Below, piece by piece: positions 1-12,773 of a DNA stretch of 64,000 nt (position 1 is the first letter of the stretch; every line of letters begins with the position of its first letter). This DNA comes from Eumeta japonica (Eukaryota; Arthropoda; Insecta; Lepidoptera; Psychidae): NCBI GenBank assembly GCA_005406025.1, contig BGZK01000102.1, forward strand, positions 310,001 through 374,000, written 5' to 3'. Under the pieces are notes generated by a model. The model saw nothing but the letters and a program-made list of their open reading frames with translations. It searched no databases and had not been told where the DNA came from. The translations under genes and the position numbers were made by a program.

Positions 1-3000
1 CTTTTTTTCTTAGCGCAGCCCCTGTACTAAGTACAGACGTAAAACGAGAACGCACCCCGAAAACATCGTCTGGAGGCCCGCCCTTGGGGACCGTTAAAAA
101 AGATAAACAGGGGAAAATGTTTGCCCTTTTTGTTAGTGTGAATATATTGAGATAAACAATTTCCTTATCGATAAAAATATGTTCAAACTGAAACGCGAAA
201 AGTGCTGACTGTAGCCACCGCAATAAGTCAGTTATTATCTATGTATTGTGATATACGTATAGCCATGAGTTATACCATCGGTATATATATGACACATATA
301 ACCAGTACTATCAAGTAATTTGCTTTTTCCATTAACTTCGTCATTATTACTAACTGACTACGGCCGCCGTCACCACCGATGCCGCTCACAGAACTATAAA
401 TATTGCTTTACTACTTTGCGGACAAATAGTTTATAGTCCAGTGCCTCAGTAGCTAGGTTCGATTTTGGGCACGGCCAAACCGATCGATGAGCCTTAACTC
501 AAGTTAAATTGATCCACTCGTTTCGTGCTTCGAAAAACGCGTTAAGCTGCCGGTCCAGGTTGTCATCACATCGCTGACGATGGTCTTCAGCAGTCCTCGA
601 TCTGAACTGAGCCAGAGTGTAATGCTTATCGTCCCAACCTTCGATATGAACTAAAAGGAGGGGAGTATTCCTCAGCAGCAAGTGACTAAAACCCAACACA
701 ATTTTTTATATCATTTTCGAGGGGTAAACGAGTACGTAATGCACCGGAAAGTAGGTGATCACCGACTCTCATGGACACTCGCAACCGCAGAAGTCGCGAC
801 CAGTGCGTTCCTGACCTCTTAGTAAGAAATAAGATATCCGAAAAGGGGAACGTGCTGATAGGGAGGAAGTGTGGAGTGATGGTTGTGTAAGTCAGTCTTT
901 TTATACTTTTTATATGAAATCATATAAGTGCCGACACCTTTATCTATTTTTAATTAAATAAAGGTATAAAATAAGATTCTATTCTTCAGCTTAAACCTTT
1001 TTTTATTTTGATTTATTTACACCTTTGCACCATCGTGCGAATAAATTATATTGCAATCGAAGTTATCGATATCATCACCTGTCGTAACCAAATAAGTAAA
1101 TATTGTATTTATTTATTTTCAAACTTCAGACACTATTTGCGATGCTTTATGAGCATACTTTCAAAGACGTCACGAAGGTGCTCCATCCTCGGATTGCAGC
1201 AAATATGTTCTCCTTGACGTAATTAGGAATAGGGGAAGCACGAATCATATTCAAACAAAGATGATTCCGCACTTGCTGATGTGCGAGCAAATACTATATA
1301 GTAAAAAGATTCACTACCTCATTCATTCACCAAGTCATCGTCGCCCAGCCCAAACCGATAAAGATAACAATTTGAAATTCTGGAGAGGGTGTTAATATTA
1401 CATTGTAGGCATCGTTTAAGAAGGGGTTCCCGAAATTTAACCCCTAAGGCGAGGAAGGGAGTGGCAAAGTTTGTATTGCGAACTCGCTATTAATGGTCTT
1501 CGGCGCAATGAATGAAGTGTTTCAATATTTTTTCAAAATTCAACCTCTAAGATGGTAAGTTTGGCAAATGAAGGCAATTTTTTTTTATGAACAATGACAT
1601 GTCCGATTTATTTGAAGCTTAGAATTAATGCTATTAAAGCAGAAAAAGTGATGTCTCTTAATAAAAAAATGAAACTGGTTTCTCAGTAAACGACATATCG
1701 TCGACGCAGACTCTAATGTTTAATCTCTTCTATTTTTATTGTAAGGTGTATGTGTCTAACAAGTATCACAAGGCATGTCTTATTGAATTACCTTTCAAAA
1801 TTACTTAGTAAGCTCATGGCGAGATTTTTTTTCAATTAATTTTCTAATCAATGTCAACTTCCATAAGCTCACATAAAATAGTTTCCGAACGCCTACTATT
1901 GTCCCCCCAATCCATTTGCCAGTTTTAAACACCAAAGACACATTAATCATTCAAGTTCGCGTCGAGCACTTCTCCTAAGTAAGAACTTAATATAAATGTA
2001 AAGTATTAATTTTGGTTCGGTGAGGGCGGCGGCGGGTGCGGGGGCGGCGGCGGCGGGGGCGCGCGTCTGCATTCGACGCGCCATTTATACGTTAGGAACA
2101 ATAAGGAGTCGTTAACTCAATTTTATCGGAATTCCTAAGCAAAAATGTAATGACTCATTTCTGAAATAATTCACGAAGTCTGACAGATAACAAAATGTTC
2201 AGTTTTTCATTTCTTGCGTGCCCTTCACTCGTATCGTGTTGTCTGCAGTGAGCGGAAGCACGTGTGGATCTAAAAGTCTATCACGGGCTTTTCTTTCCAG
2301 ATTTTTTTAATCTGATAGAGATTAGGGACTTAAAATTTCAAATAGTTATATTTGAGATGGTCAAGCAAGTTACATTCCAAAATTTTAAATAATTGCGATG
2401 GCTGTTATAAGATATCGAAAACGAAATGCACTAGAATTTCCAAATAGTAGGTATTACAAAGAGCGGTGATAGTGAACGGGAATTCGTCGGCGCTTTGTCG
2501 TCAAATTAGACCAGTGGATTTTTAAGTTAAGTCCAATTCAACCTTTTGTTGCCTGGGACACAAATCCAATACGTTTTTCAATTTTTTTTGAAACCATATT
2601 GGAAGTACAAGCATATAGGAAGGCTAACGAATCTTCTGTTCTATGGTGGTACGTTTATGGTGGTGTGGTATACATCGCTGGCACGATTACGTGCCGGCTA
2701 CTTAACGAAAGCCATTATCAGATGCACAGCGAGCAAGCAATGGGCAGTGAACAGTATTTGTCGGAACGTAGAACACAAATGTACTAATGGTATTAAATGC
2801 AATGTTTCGTAGAGCAAGTTGCACGAGTGTAAACAATTTAAGATTCAAGTTCCTTGATCAGCAATACCAGATTGCGAGAAGAATTATGAGGAGGCGATGA
2901 AAAATATGCCACAGGAGGTATGTTAAAAAAATATTAATGCGCAATTTTATTCGTAACTCTATAAAACCAAATAATAAATTAATAATTCTTTACATAATCA

Positions 3001-4422
3001 ACTTATAATAATATTAGTAAGTTTTATATGTCGACTATATCTTCACAAATGATAAAACTTAAACCGTCTAACCATTTAAATTCTTTTCACGCAAGAACCC
3101 TTATTCCACTTACATGATTTGTTTTTTAAATTTTAACTATGTTATCTAGTCAGATTACAGGATATATTTTGTTAAATAAAGTAACATATGAATTAAATAG
3201 TGGCTGAATCAAGTCTGAAATAAAGACACTTCTTGGACTCTTAAATGTTTTACGCTCAGTAAACCATAAGAGGTATGTCAAATTAATTTACTACATAATT
3301 GCGATTCCTAAAACTACCTACAAAACGGTCCGAAATAGCACAAGACAATCTTCTAAGAATGACCCACAATAAGCATTTTTGTCTTCGAAATAACACCCAG
3401 CGGTCAACGACAGGCGACCGCCGCAAGTGGCCGGTTCCCACCGCTCCCGCGGGAACAAGACGATTCGCGAGCTTTTTATTTATAAAAAAAAACCTGAACA
3501 ATAATCCAACTAAAAATATTTGATATAAAATAGGTTGCTAAGACTCACAAACTCGTAACGGTTTTGCATCTCATGTAGATCAAGCCTTAATCTATAAAGT
3601 ATCTTATAGACTTAAGGTATCTTATACTTAAATCTAACTCTTCAAGCCCTACAAACCTTGGTCAAAAAGTATGGATTGGCTGTTTCATATAACTATTTCG
3701 TGACGCAATATTAAAGACCATCGACTTAACTTTTTTGCCATAGGCTTACGAAAGTCTGTGCGATCGCCATTAAACAGCTAAGCCATACTTTTTGACCAAC
3801 ACGTAGGGTTTGAATTTCGGGCCTTGTAGACTTATGAGCTTGGCTCTTTTTTAAAAAACTTTTATCAGTAAAAGCGTTTGAGCTTGTGAGTCTTTCCAAC
3901 CAATTTGACATGAAATATTTTGATGAGATTTCATTTCTTTCTGTAATATCAAGTTTTCAATAACAAATATAAGTATCTATATTCATAAGAAATCAAATCA
4001 AATCAAATCCAAAATAGCTTTATTTCGTAGGTAAAAGAAACTACACTTGAAATGCGCTACAAATGATTGTTTTCTGCATTAACATTATCACCCATTACAA
4101 ATGCTGATTCATGTTATCTACAAAACTGTATCCTCCTAAATACAGTACTCTATATCAAATTTCAGCTTTTTAGAGCTTCGGAAAGTACCCTAATTTTATA
4201 CACACACACAATCCACTTCATGAAGGTTAGAAAGCGAAAGTTACAGATTTCTTTATTTTTTGGTGTTTTTTCTTCTAATCCTAGTCTGTACACAAAATTT
4301 CGGATTTCCAGTAGTTCAGGATGCACCCTAGAGATTTAAATGAGTGAGTGAGTTAAACAGTGGAAAAGATCGATATATTTTAAGTATAATAAAAGCTTAA
4401 ATATGAAAGTTAATGAAACTGA
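1..4422. other. host intergenic or intronic DNA without a recognised gene
   Basis: AT-rich sequence with many stops in all frames. The open frames are short (60-90 codons) and show no motif I recognise. The only compositional outlier is a short GC-rich patch near 2018-2085, listed separately. Confidence 0.5.
2018..2085. repeat. GC-rich GGC/GCG simple-repeat patch
   Basis: A run of ggc, gcg and ggg triplets, very rich in CpG, sits in AT-rich surroundings. It ends in a short gcgcgtc...gacgcgc inverted pair (about 2060-2081). It could be part of a CpG-rich promoter or first exon of a host gene, or only a simple repeat. No reading frame is supported. Confidence 0.5.
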
Positions 4423-4490
4423 GTGTGTTGTATAAGTTTGTTTACCATATCTTATCCTGAGAATTGGGGCTGTCTAATGATTTGGAGGCC

Positions 4491-4769
4491 TAAGCTACTA
4501 GAGTTTGAAATCACGACGAAACAATTCCCACTACAATTACTTGTGATTCATAAATCACAAGGCTTAACATTGGATAAAGCCGTTGTTGATATTGGGAATA
4601 AAGAAACATCTATTCGCTTAACTTATGTTGCATTTTCACGAGGTAAGACATTGGAAGGGTTAGCATGACATAGAAAATTCTTTTCGATAGGTTAAATAAA
4701 ATTAAAAACTCATATAAGTTAAAATGTAAAAAGCTCGAAGAAATCCGTATGAGGAATTTAAATGTTTAA
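4491..4769 (+). pseudogene. C-terminal fragment of a Pif1-family helicase (Helitron-type relic)
   Basis: The frame around 4520-4665 reads HKSQGLTLDKAVVDIG followed by TYVAFSRGKTLEGL. These are the last conserved helicase motifs (V and VI) of SF1B Pif1-like helicases: the HKSQG block and the (Y/F)VAxSR block with the arginine finger. A second frame continues to a stop at 4769 with a basic, Leu-rich tail, so at least one frameshift separates the motif block from its C-terminus. The Rep domain and Walker A/B region are absent nearby, so this is a truncated relic. In insects such fragments usually derive from Helitron Rep/Hel proteins; a host Pif1 fragment is possible but less likely given the isolation and decay. 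Confidence 0.7.
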
Positions 4770-5094
4770 TATAATAAAAAAACCTGGAAATTATTTTATA
4801 TTTTTATTTCTAAAAGCATATTTCTTTGGTGTATAGACCGCACCACATAGAATGGCGTCTATCAAGTAAGTTATTAACCCAATTTTGCTCAAGTGATCGT
4901 TATTCCCACCTCCTAATGTGCCGCATTCACTAGATTTTGCGAGCCCTGACAAAGCTGTGCTTTTTTAGACATTCTTATCTCAAATATTACTATAGTTGCT
5001 TAAGAAATGATTTCACGAAAAAAGTTCTCGTTCGAGTAATAAAGGTAGGTTCCCGGGAGGTACTGATCGTATTTATAGTAATTTGTCAATACTT

Positions 5095-5400
5095 CACAGA
5101 TGTTTTTCGTTCATGGCCATACTGTGGCCAACTTGACAGTCAGCAGTACAAAAATGGGTCGAACACTGAGTGAGATTTCCGGTGGCCCATTCCCATTCTC
5201 TCACTTCAACCAACCTGATCCCCCTCCGTTAGATAGATATCCTATTTCCTTCCATGAGGCCGACGCCCCATTGGTGCGTGAGGATGCGTGTGTCCATAAG
5301 CGGTTGGTGCCCATTTACTCTCTGATGGCTAGCTTGTTCGTGTCCAACTATGCTATAATAAATGATTGTACAGGTGTCTTGTTATAAAATATATATTTAG
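5095..5400 (+). repeat. dispersed lepidopteran repeat family, copy 1
   Basis: Contains gagtgagatttccggtggcc, a C-rich stretch, a block like 'ccatgaggccgacgcccc', then 'tgtccataagcggttggtg' and an A-rich end. The same order recurs at 5500, 30985 (inverted), 39575 (inverted) and 50225. An open frame across it is incidental. Confidence 0.65.
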
Positions 5401-5499
5401 TTGACGTGTACTTCTTTTAGTAGAAAAGTTTAAGTCGAAATATTTCATATAGCATTCTTTGTAACAACCTTTAAACATTTACATCAAGCATTTAATGTG

Positions 5500-5800
5500 G
5501 TAGAGCCATGCTGTGACCAGCTGGGCTGAGGCGCGAAAATGGGCCGACTCGACCGCTGAGAAACCACACTCTCACAGAATACAAATGTCATGTAACAGCT
5601 TCAGCTGTTGTGTTTCGTCCAATGAGTGAGAGTTCCCGTGGCCCTCCACTCTCTCTATCTCCACCTCTCCTTTTCATCACTCCAATCCCCCTCCTTCAGA
5701 TATACCACTTTTATCCAAGAGAACAGCAACGCCTACCTACACCTACCTACTTTTTGGTGGCTCACAAATATGTTTTCTTCTCAAAAATGCTATAAAAAAG
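5500..5800 (+). repeat. dispersed lepidopteran repeat family, copy 2
   Basis: Shares 'actctcacagaatac', 'ttcgtccaatgagtgagagt' and the following C/T-rich block with the other copies. It lies about 100 bp after copy 1 in the same orientation. Confidence 0.65.
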
Positions 5801-6287
5801 AACAGTCAGTGCATACCTCCTTGACCATTATTCGCATGAATTCATATCCACATTCACTATATACATAACATCTTGTTATATATATATATATACATTTAAA
5901 GGTAGCTGTGGTGGTAGTGTTGCCAGCGCGTTGGGGCTAACAATCAGATGGTCCTAATCCTGATTATGGACAAATTGAGGAATCAATTTTTAACTCAAAT
6001 CAAACCATGCCTCCTACTCCCTATCCCGGAGTGTGCGTTATCGTCGGCCCCGACGTTGTCACCTCACCGGACCGACGTTAACAGCTCCCAGACCTCACCG
6101 GCCCTGTCTGAAAAGCTTAAAGTCCCAAGCCCTCCAATTTCAAATATCTTTATATAATAAAAAGTGAAAATCGTCTTTAAAAACCTGTCTCATTAACCAA
6201 TTTTTAAATTCTGCATTTAAATCAGTTGTTCACGATACGGTTTTCAATAAATGTCATAAAAATTTAAGAAAGTATTAATTTAAATTT

Positions 6288-6399
6288 ACTTGGTTTTTTA
6301 TGTTTTATTTTTTGTGTCTTATTTAAAATGTAAATTTACCTTTACTTGGTTTTTTACGTTTTATTTTTTGTGTCTTATTTAAAATGTAAATTTACCTTT
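6288..6399. repeat. two tandem 56-bp copies
   Basis: Two adjacent, nearly identical AT-rich units begin 'acttggttttttatgtttta' and 'acttggttttttacgtttta', at 6288 and 6344. Confidence 0.85.
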
Positions 6400-7569
6400 T
6401 TAGTTTAAAATGGCATCCGTATGTATGACATACGAATGCCAAGCGTGATCTCTTATAGCCAGTTTCATAAACCAATGCTCTATTCACGCTATGGAATGAC
6501 CATGCTACGAGCATACTCTGTGCGAGATTAAAACCGAAGCGAGAAAATTCTCAGAAAAACGCGATTAACTGACATATCTCACGGAATCAGTAAGTTGAAG
6601 TACTGATGGGCAGACCACAAAGCTCATTGAACTGTTAACTGCTGGAGACGGAAGGATCTAGGGTGTGACGACGACTTGAACTTCACAGGATTGAACGTCT
6701 TCCGGCTACGCGGACCGATGACTTACCTGGTCATGGTCCTGGGCCACGATTGATTACAAAAGGCTCAGAACCGTGTGTTGTGAAAATCTAAGAGGAACGT
6801 GAATGCTATCTAGCAGTGAACGGTTAGTGACCGAAACGACTTGATAATGTAATAAAAACAAATATAAATAAATATGCCTAATAAGTATTTAGTTAATATA
6901 AGTGAATTTTAGAGCATACCTTTTTTGACAAAAATTATTCTATGTATATAACATTTCTATTCTATGTATAAAAGATTATTCTATTATTATTAAATTATTC
7001 TATGTATAAAAGATTAATTTTACAGTTACATTATAGTCAAACTTGCAAAATATAATTGATGAAATGAAACATTTGAGTTGTTTTTATTGAGTTGAGAAAC
7101 CTGAGAGTTTAATAAAACAGTAAAAGAAATCGAATTTGCTTGTTAAAGGAAAGTATTCAACAACGTGCTTACAGACTTTAATAGAAGAAGGCGTATACGC
7201 GTAACGACACGTAACGATACGAAAAAGTTTTGAGAATCACCCTCATCGACTCAGCTTTTTCACGAACTTTGATCAAATGAAGTTGAAGCAACTTTGATAT
7301 ATATATTCCGGTATATTTGCAAAAAAACGTAAATATGTATTGAATCATCTATCTCATACCAATAGTGCAACCCTTGTCGCTTGGTTTGGAACCAGATGGC
7401 GCTGTTTGTGTCTCCAAAGACATTATGATTATTATTACTTTTTTTATATTAATAAGTTGTAGGAAACAGCAATGTTCAAATAAAATTATAATAGAAACTA
7501 AATCGGTCCGAGATTAAAAATTGCGAACAAAACCAGAGTGACGGTCAAAAGCGGGAGCAAATCGTTCAA

Positions 7570-7609
7570 AGTAAAATGATTTAGCGCTACTGCGCTAAAT
7601 CATTTTACT
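7570..7609. repeat. perfect 18-bp-stem hairpin with a 4-nt loop
   Basis: The arm agtaaaatgatttagcgc (7570-7587) is followed by loop tact and the exact reverse complement (7592-7609). The stem stops abruptly at both flanks. It may be the fused ends of a small element or an RNA hairpin. Confidence 0.9.
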
Positions 7610-8484
7610 ATTGAATCAAGTACGAAATTAGAACCAAGAGCAGCACCGAGATTGCAATTAAGGCGTGATCGGCCGGTATTGAAGATGAAGGAATTAAATC
7701 CACGTCCACGCGGGCGGCGCCGGTGAAGAAACCGTATGTAATATATCAATGTCCCTGAAAGTATAACATTATTGAAAAAAACAATCAAAACTGATTTATT
7801 TGCTTTTAAAAGCATCATTTACAAATGCACAAGACGGATGCAAATAAGCAGGCAGGCGCCGAGGGGAATTACATTTTGCATTTTTCACTGAGGATAATAG
7901 CTACTGAGATCAACAACAACACTAAGATACGCCTAATGCTATTATTGCAAGTCCCGTATTTGCGAATCAGCGATATTCACGGAAAAAGCAAGAGACGAAC
8001 GCGGGAGCAATTTTATTTAGATATGATCGCCCCTGCGAATGTCAAAGCGCCGAACAACGAAATTTTAATTAAAAACCCCCCGACGCTTCCACAGCGCGCT
8101 CTGCGCACCGGCCCCTGTCTGAGGCGGATAATGGAACAGCGGAAGCACTAATAGCTCAGTATTTAGGCCCGAGGCCGGCGCGGGCGCGTGGAACGTCGCG
8201 AGTTGGAAGGCAAATAAAATTGTATCTATGCTTTAATAGTCGCGGTTTCGTGAAAATTCTTTTATAGATTTCCTTTTGAAGAAAACTGTCTTATTATGAA
8301 GACCATCTGTCGTTCGACTTTTCTGTTAGGCTTTGAATAGTTTTGTCGCGAGTACTAGGGTAAATAAAAAAGGAATGATGTATGGAAATGAAAAAATAAA
8401 TAGCCTAAACACATCTACAAATGATAACGCTCCGAACTGTCAAAGTTCCGTACGATCGGTGATTTTTGACTGATGTTTGGATGA

Positions 8485-9130
8485 AAAAACTGGCCAAAAG
8501 CATGTCGGACTATACTCATTATAGGGTTCCGAAAGCTTTACAAAGAAATGCACTACAAATGAAAAAATTACGTCGTTACACTTTTTCCATATTTTCCGCA
8601 CAGAAAAGTTGTAAGCACTTTAGTCGCCTATAACTAGAAAAACAAGTAGGTGTGTTGACTATTACTATTAAACTAATGTAAAATATAGTGCATGAGCAAA
8701 AGAGCGTATCTTCAGAGCACTTACGTCCTTTTGTTGAAAAGCGCAGTTTTTCAGCAATAACTCAAAAACATTACATCCGACCATGTTCAAATAATTTTCT
8801 TTGGAAGTATTTCTTAAGCGTTGCCTCCGTTATTTTTTCACATAAAACCTTAAAGTGTTTTTAAAAGAACTGTCTAAATACGTGCCAATCGTTAACGTTT
8901 GCTGAAAAAAGTTTTTTTCAGTTCTCTTACACGAATGATACGCGCCCCTAGAAATATTTATTTTTAATATTAAACCACCAAACTTAAAAATGGCTTATAC
9001 AATACACCTACACTATAAATTTCATCAATATACGTCTTATAGTTTTTGAATAAAATGCCTGTGACTTACGGACGGGCGGACGGACATGACGAAATATGAT
9101 TTACAGTCTAGAATTTATACTGATAAATTA
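8485..9130 (+). repeat. probable relic of a common insect interspersed repeat
   Basis: The left part reads 'actggccaaaagcatgtcgg', then 'tatagggttcc'. The right part has the 'acggacgggcggacggacat' run. Both are hallmarks of a widespread insect repeat with the pattern tggccaagtgcgagtcgga...gggttcc...gacggacgg. The interior is too diverged to assign a class. Confidence 0.45.
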
Positions 9131-9234
9131 GGACGTATTTCAAGTGTTATTTTGTAACCTATGAAATAAAAATATTTTGAATTTGAATTTGAAACTATAA
9201 GAGTTTCGTTTTTGTTATTTTGGCTAAGAACTCA

Positions 9235-9640
9235 AAAACAGTGTCGCGGGCGGAAGATAGTGTATATATACATATTATATAGACTAGCTTCCGCCTGCGG
9301 CACCGCCCGCGCGGATATTACATACAATGAACTCCTTCATCTTGCATATCGAAAGATCACGTTTTCAGTCATAATCTCATTGCTGTCCCGTTCTCAGATC
9401 CTGGTTTTGCTCTTGATACCAATATGTCTCGGTCTAGATCTTAATAGACTCCATATTTGTTCCCGCCGTTGATCGTGGTCCTACTCTCATTTCTTATTTC
9501 GGTTTCTTTCGACCACAGTTCCGTTTTCGATTCCGATCCCTCCTGGTCTTCAGTCTCGATTCTGCTCCCTATACCGTTTGTAGTTTCGATTCCCCTACCG
9601 GTCATGGCTTGGATTAGGACGAAGTCGCGTCGAATAATAG
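9235..9640. repeat. lepidopteran element ends plus degenerate GATTCC-type minisatellite
   Basis: 'gtgtcgcgggcggaagatag' (9240) and 'actagcttccgcctgcggca' (9283) are inverted versions of the same element end. They are followed to about 9620 by loosely repeated gattcc, gatccc, cggttt and ggtctc words. The two open frames over this stretch are low-complexity artefacts. Confidence 0.55.
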
Positions 9641-12075
9641 TATCAAAGTTAAATTTATAGTGTATTACTCGGGGATAGTGTAGCTTTTACGAGTGAAAAT
9701 AATTGCGAAGAATCGGTTCAACAGTACAAATACACAGATTATGTCCTTTGCTCTAGTACTAGCAATAAGTTGACTAAGGATTATTGTATTCAGATTAAAC
9801 TTATGGGCAGCGTATTACATACGAACAAACAAACATATATGGATTTTCGTATATGAGATTAATGAATAACAACATGACAAGGTGGGGCATCCAGTGGTAC
9901 GATAGAGACACCCGAACAAGACTCGATAATACGTCTGTATCACGTACACCTTTTGCCGAGCTCGAAAGAAATAAATCCGGAAGGTATTTAAACCATCAAC
10001 GATGAAGGCGGGGCCGAAATCATTTTTTTTTTTGCGATCCCTGGGGATAAATCCAAAAACGATTTACCCGATTTCAAGATCCAGGTTAACGAGAAACACT
10101 AACGCAAAGGTTTGCAATAGTATCATGTACATATAGCTGACAACACAGAAATAAGAGATAACTTATGGGACTGAATTTTATTTATTTAAAATTTTAAGGT
10201 CTCAATATGAGAATAATCATGTGATAGACTATACGCACTTATACAGTGATTTGTTGTTGTGTTACGTTATGTTGGCGGACTCACTGCCTTGTAAAATCGA
10301 CGGTAACTATATGTCTTCCCTATAAAAAGCAAGACTGTATATAAGATTTTTTTTTATTTACTCCATTATTCGGAATTAATAAAATTACTGTAAAATTTTA
10401 ATAAACTTAGGAAACATAAATGGATTCATTTTTCTGTGCCAAGCGAAAAAGATTTCGTTAGTTTTAAATAAATTAAAATTTTAGGTACAACCATAAATGA
10501 ATCAATCGCACAATAAAGTACTTAGTCGCGATTTCACTGAGTTTAATTTCATCTTTAACGTTAAGGTTCTAGTTTTAATCTTGTCTAGACTTTCGCTTAA
10601 AGATATAATATTTAAATCCAATGAAACAATGGAACTTTACAATTTCGCTTTAGAGAATCTACAATGAAATTCTATTGAAATATCACAATTCAAATGAAGG
10701 TATGTAGACTAATAGATAAAGTTAAATTTAAGATGTACACGGTATAATTTTTTGACGTGAGTAGCAGCGATTTTTTGATTTTAATGAAACAGAATTTTGG
10801 CAATGAAATTAAAAAAAAACGAAATAATAAATTCACACTGTTTCATGTGAAATTCAAGACCGACTCACTTCCGTAGTGACCTGTGTTGTAGTGAACAACA
10901 TTCGGACAATCCCATCATATCGGCCAAATTTCAAGATCCCGATTCCGCTCATCACGATTCGGAAATCTCAAAAATGCAAGATCAAAAAGAAGGCTCACGC
11001 TGAATCCTAAGGTTTCAGGTTTTATCGTCCGAAACCAATATTTACCGACACAAATCACGTCCAAAAAACCATAACTGAACAATAGGACTCATGGGAAAAC
11101 GCCCACGATATATTTAAATACTCCAATATTTTTGCCAAGGTCGCAATATCGTTGTCGAATACTGAGAGGCGCGAAAAAACCAATCTCAAGACAAATGGAC
11201 TCACGCAGTCATCTTTGACCTTTGAAAACGAGCTCAGCAACGTCAAAATATTGACTATTTTATACAAAAAAAGGACAAGAATGGTACTAATACACGTTTT
11301 CTATTTATATATTAGACCCATAAAATATTTTAATGCATTGAAATATTTATTTGAAATATTTATGAAATTGATAATAGCAAATATTTAGCATATCAATTTT
11401 AAAGATGTGATTTTTTACTTTAGGAGAAATAATAATTTTGGATTAATGCAAAAATTATGAGATTTTATTTAGCTCAGTAACTGCATATATTGCAGTAACT
11501 GAGCTAAGTGTAGGTGGCTTATGTGGCATCAGGCCTCCGTGCTCAGTCGCGCGAACGTGGGTTCCATTCGCGTTTAAGTTTTATATTATATATAATGTTG
11601 GTAGACAAGAAACAAAAACAGTGGCGAGATAAAAAAAGGGTTGACGAGTGCTCCCGCCCATGTACAGAGGTCTCGGTAGTAATAAAAAGTGGATTGTGAA
11701 ATGTTCGATGTGTTAGACTGAATATACATGAGATTCATAAACAGAGAAATTGAGGAACTGCTCGAATAAACACAGCTGTCTTCGTGACCTCTTTAATTCA
11801 AGTTCCCGGTCACCCTGACGCTCACGTAGGGGCCCGTCTGTGCTACAGTATTAATTAAATAGTTGTTTGTAGGAAATAAACGCCTTTTAATTAATGATTT
11901 CTTAAATATACTCTAAATTTTACGGAGTTTAATCGTAATTTCCAAAGAACTCTTAAATTTGTGTTTGCTGTAGATCGCAAAGTTCGTTAAGATGTTGTTT
12001 GTTTCGTATTGATTGTTTTAATGGATACTTAAATATTCACCTAACGAACGTTTTCACGTTTTGCACTTATATTAA
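9641..12075. other. gene-free AT-rich flank left of the large element
   Basis: No supported coding frame. It contains the hairpin at 11469-11507 and poly-T/poly-A runs. The last six bases before the element (12076-12081) are the left target duplication. Confidence 0.5.
11469..11507. repeat. 17-bp-stem hairpin with one mismatch
   Basis: ttagctcagtaactgca, loop tatat, then tgcagtaactgagctaa. The arms pair over 17 bp with a single A/A mismatch. Confidence 0.85.
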
Positions 12076-12081
12076 TTCATT
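12076..12081. repeat. left target site duplication (ttcatt)
   Basis: The six bases just outside the left inverted repeat are ttcatt, identical to the six bases just outside the right one. Six-base duplications are characteristic of Polinton/Maverick integration. Confidence 0.95.
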
Positions 12082-12773
12082 AGTAGGTGTTTATTGCCGG
12101 TTCTGGCTCACTGTTTTGCCAAGGCATTTGAGCCTTATGTGTATAGCAATAAAGGCGAGAATCGTTTGCAGTAAGTCGTTTTTCCCACGGTCGAAAAATC
12201 GCGTTTTTGTTCCTCCATACATATACCGTGCCGGGGCCCGGGCCGTCGCCGCGGCCGGGCGCTCCCGTCCCGGTCCGGGGGCTGCGCCGACGGGCCGGGC
12301 CCCTCGGGGGCGCCTTAGCGGCGGGCGCTCCCGTCCCGGTCCGGGGCTGCGCCGACGGCCCGGCCCCGGGCGACATATACCGTGCCGGGGCCCCCGGCCG
12401 CCGCCGCCGGGCGCTCCCGTCCCGGTCCGGGGCTGCGCCGAGGGCCGGGGCCTCCGGGGCCGCCGCCGGGCGGGCGCTCCCGTCCCGGTCCGGGGCTGCG
12501 CCGGGGGCCGGGCCCTCCGCCGGTGCGGGCGGGCCGCCGGGCGCTCCCGTCCCGGTCCGGGGCTGCGCCGACGGCCCGGCCTCCGGCGCTCCCGTGCCGG
12601 TCCGGGAGGGGTGGGGCTGCGCCGACGGGCCGGGCCCCTCCGGTGCGCGTGTGCCGGCCGCCGGCGGCGGCGGGCGCTGGCGTCGGCGGCCCGGCCCCGG
12701 GGACGCCGGCGCTCCGTGGACGGCCCCGGGCGCTGCGGGGGAGGGTGCTTCGGTGGAGCGTGTCGATGAGGGG
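12082..12773. repeat. left terminal inverted repeat (~692 bp)
   Basis: Starts agtaggtgtttattgccggt and pairs with the reverse complement of the right end. The outer ~150 bp is of ordinary composition, ending at 'cctccatacatataccgtgc'. From about 12230 it is almost pure G+C. The core ctcccgtcccggtccgg occurs six times, the last as a variant, near 12261, 12327, 12413, 12476, 12543 and 12588. A catataccgtgccgggg segment recurs at about 12220 and 12372. Identity with the right repeat ends at gatgaggg (12773). The long Ala/Gly/Pro/Arg-rich open frames here, on both strands, are composition artefacts, not genes. Confidence 0.95.

Larger units (their letters stand above)
5801..8484. other. gene-poor stretch with a short tandem duplication and a hairpin
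   Basis: A TA microsatellite (about 5875-5893), the 56-bp duplication at 6288 and the hairpin at 7570 are the only structures I can support. A 108-codon open frame at 7825-8151 has no recognisable domain and is not called a gene. Confidence 0.5.

Noticed and set aside
430..480. B-box-like ggttcgatttt
   Set aside because: No A box or foldable arms at the required distance.
2546..2812. Two overlapping frames of 88 and 62 codons
   Set aside because: Neither shows a recognisable motif or signal; overlap in two frames argues for chance.
7825..8151. 108-codon open frame in a slightly GC-richer block
   Set aside because: No domain, no clear splice sites and no homologous motif I recognise; could be a chance frame.
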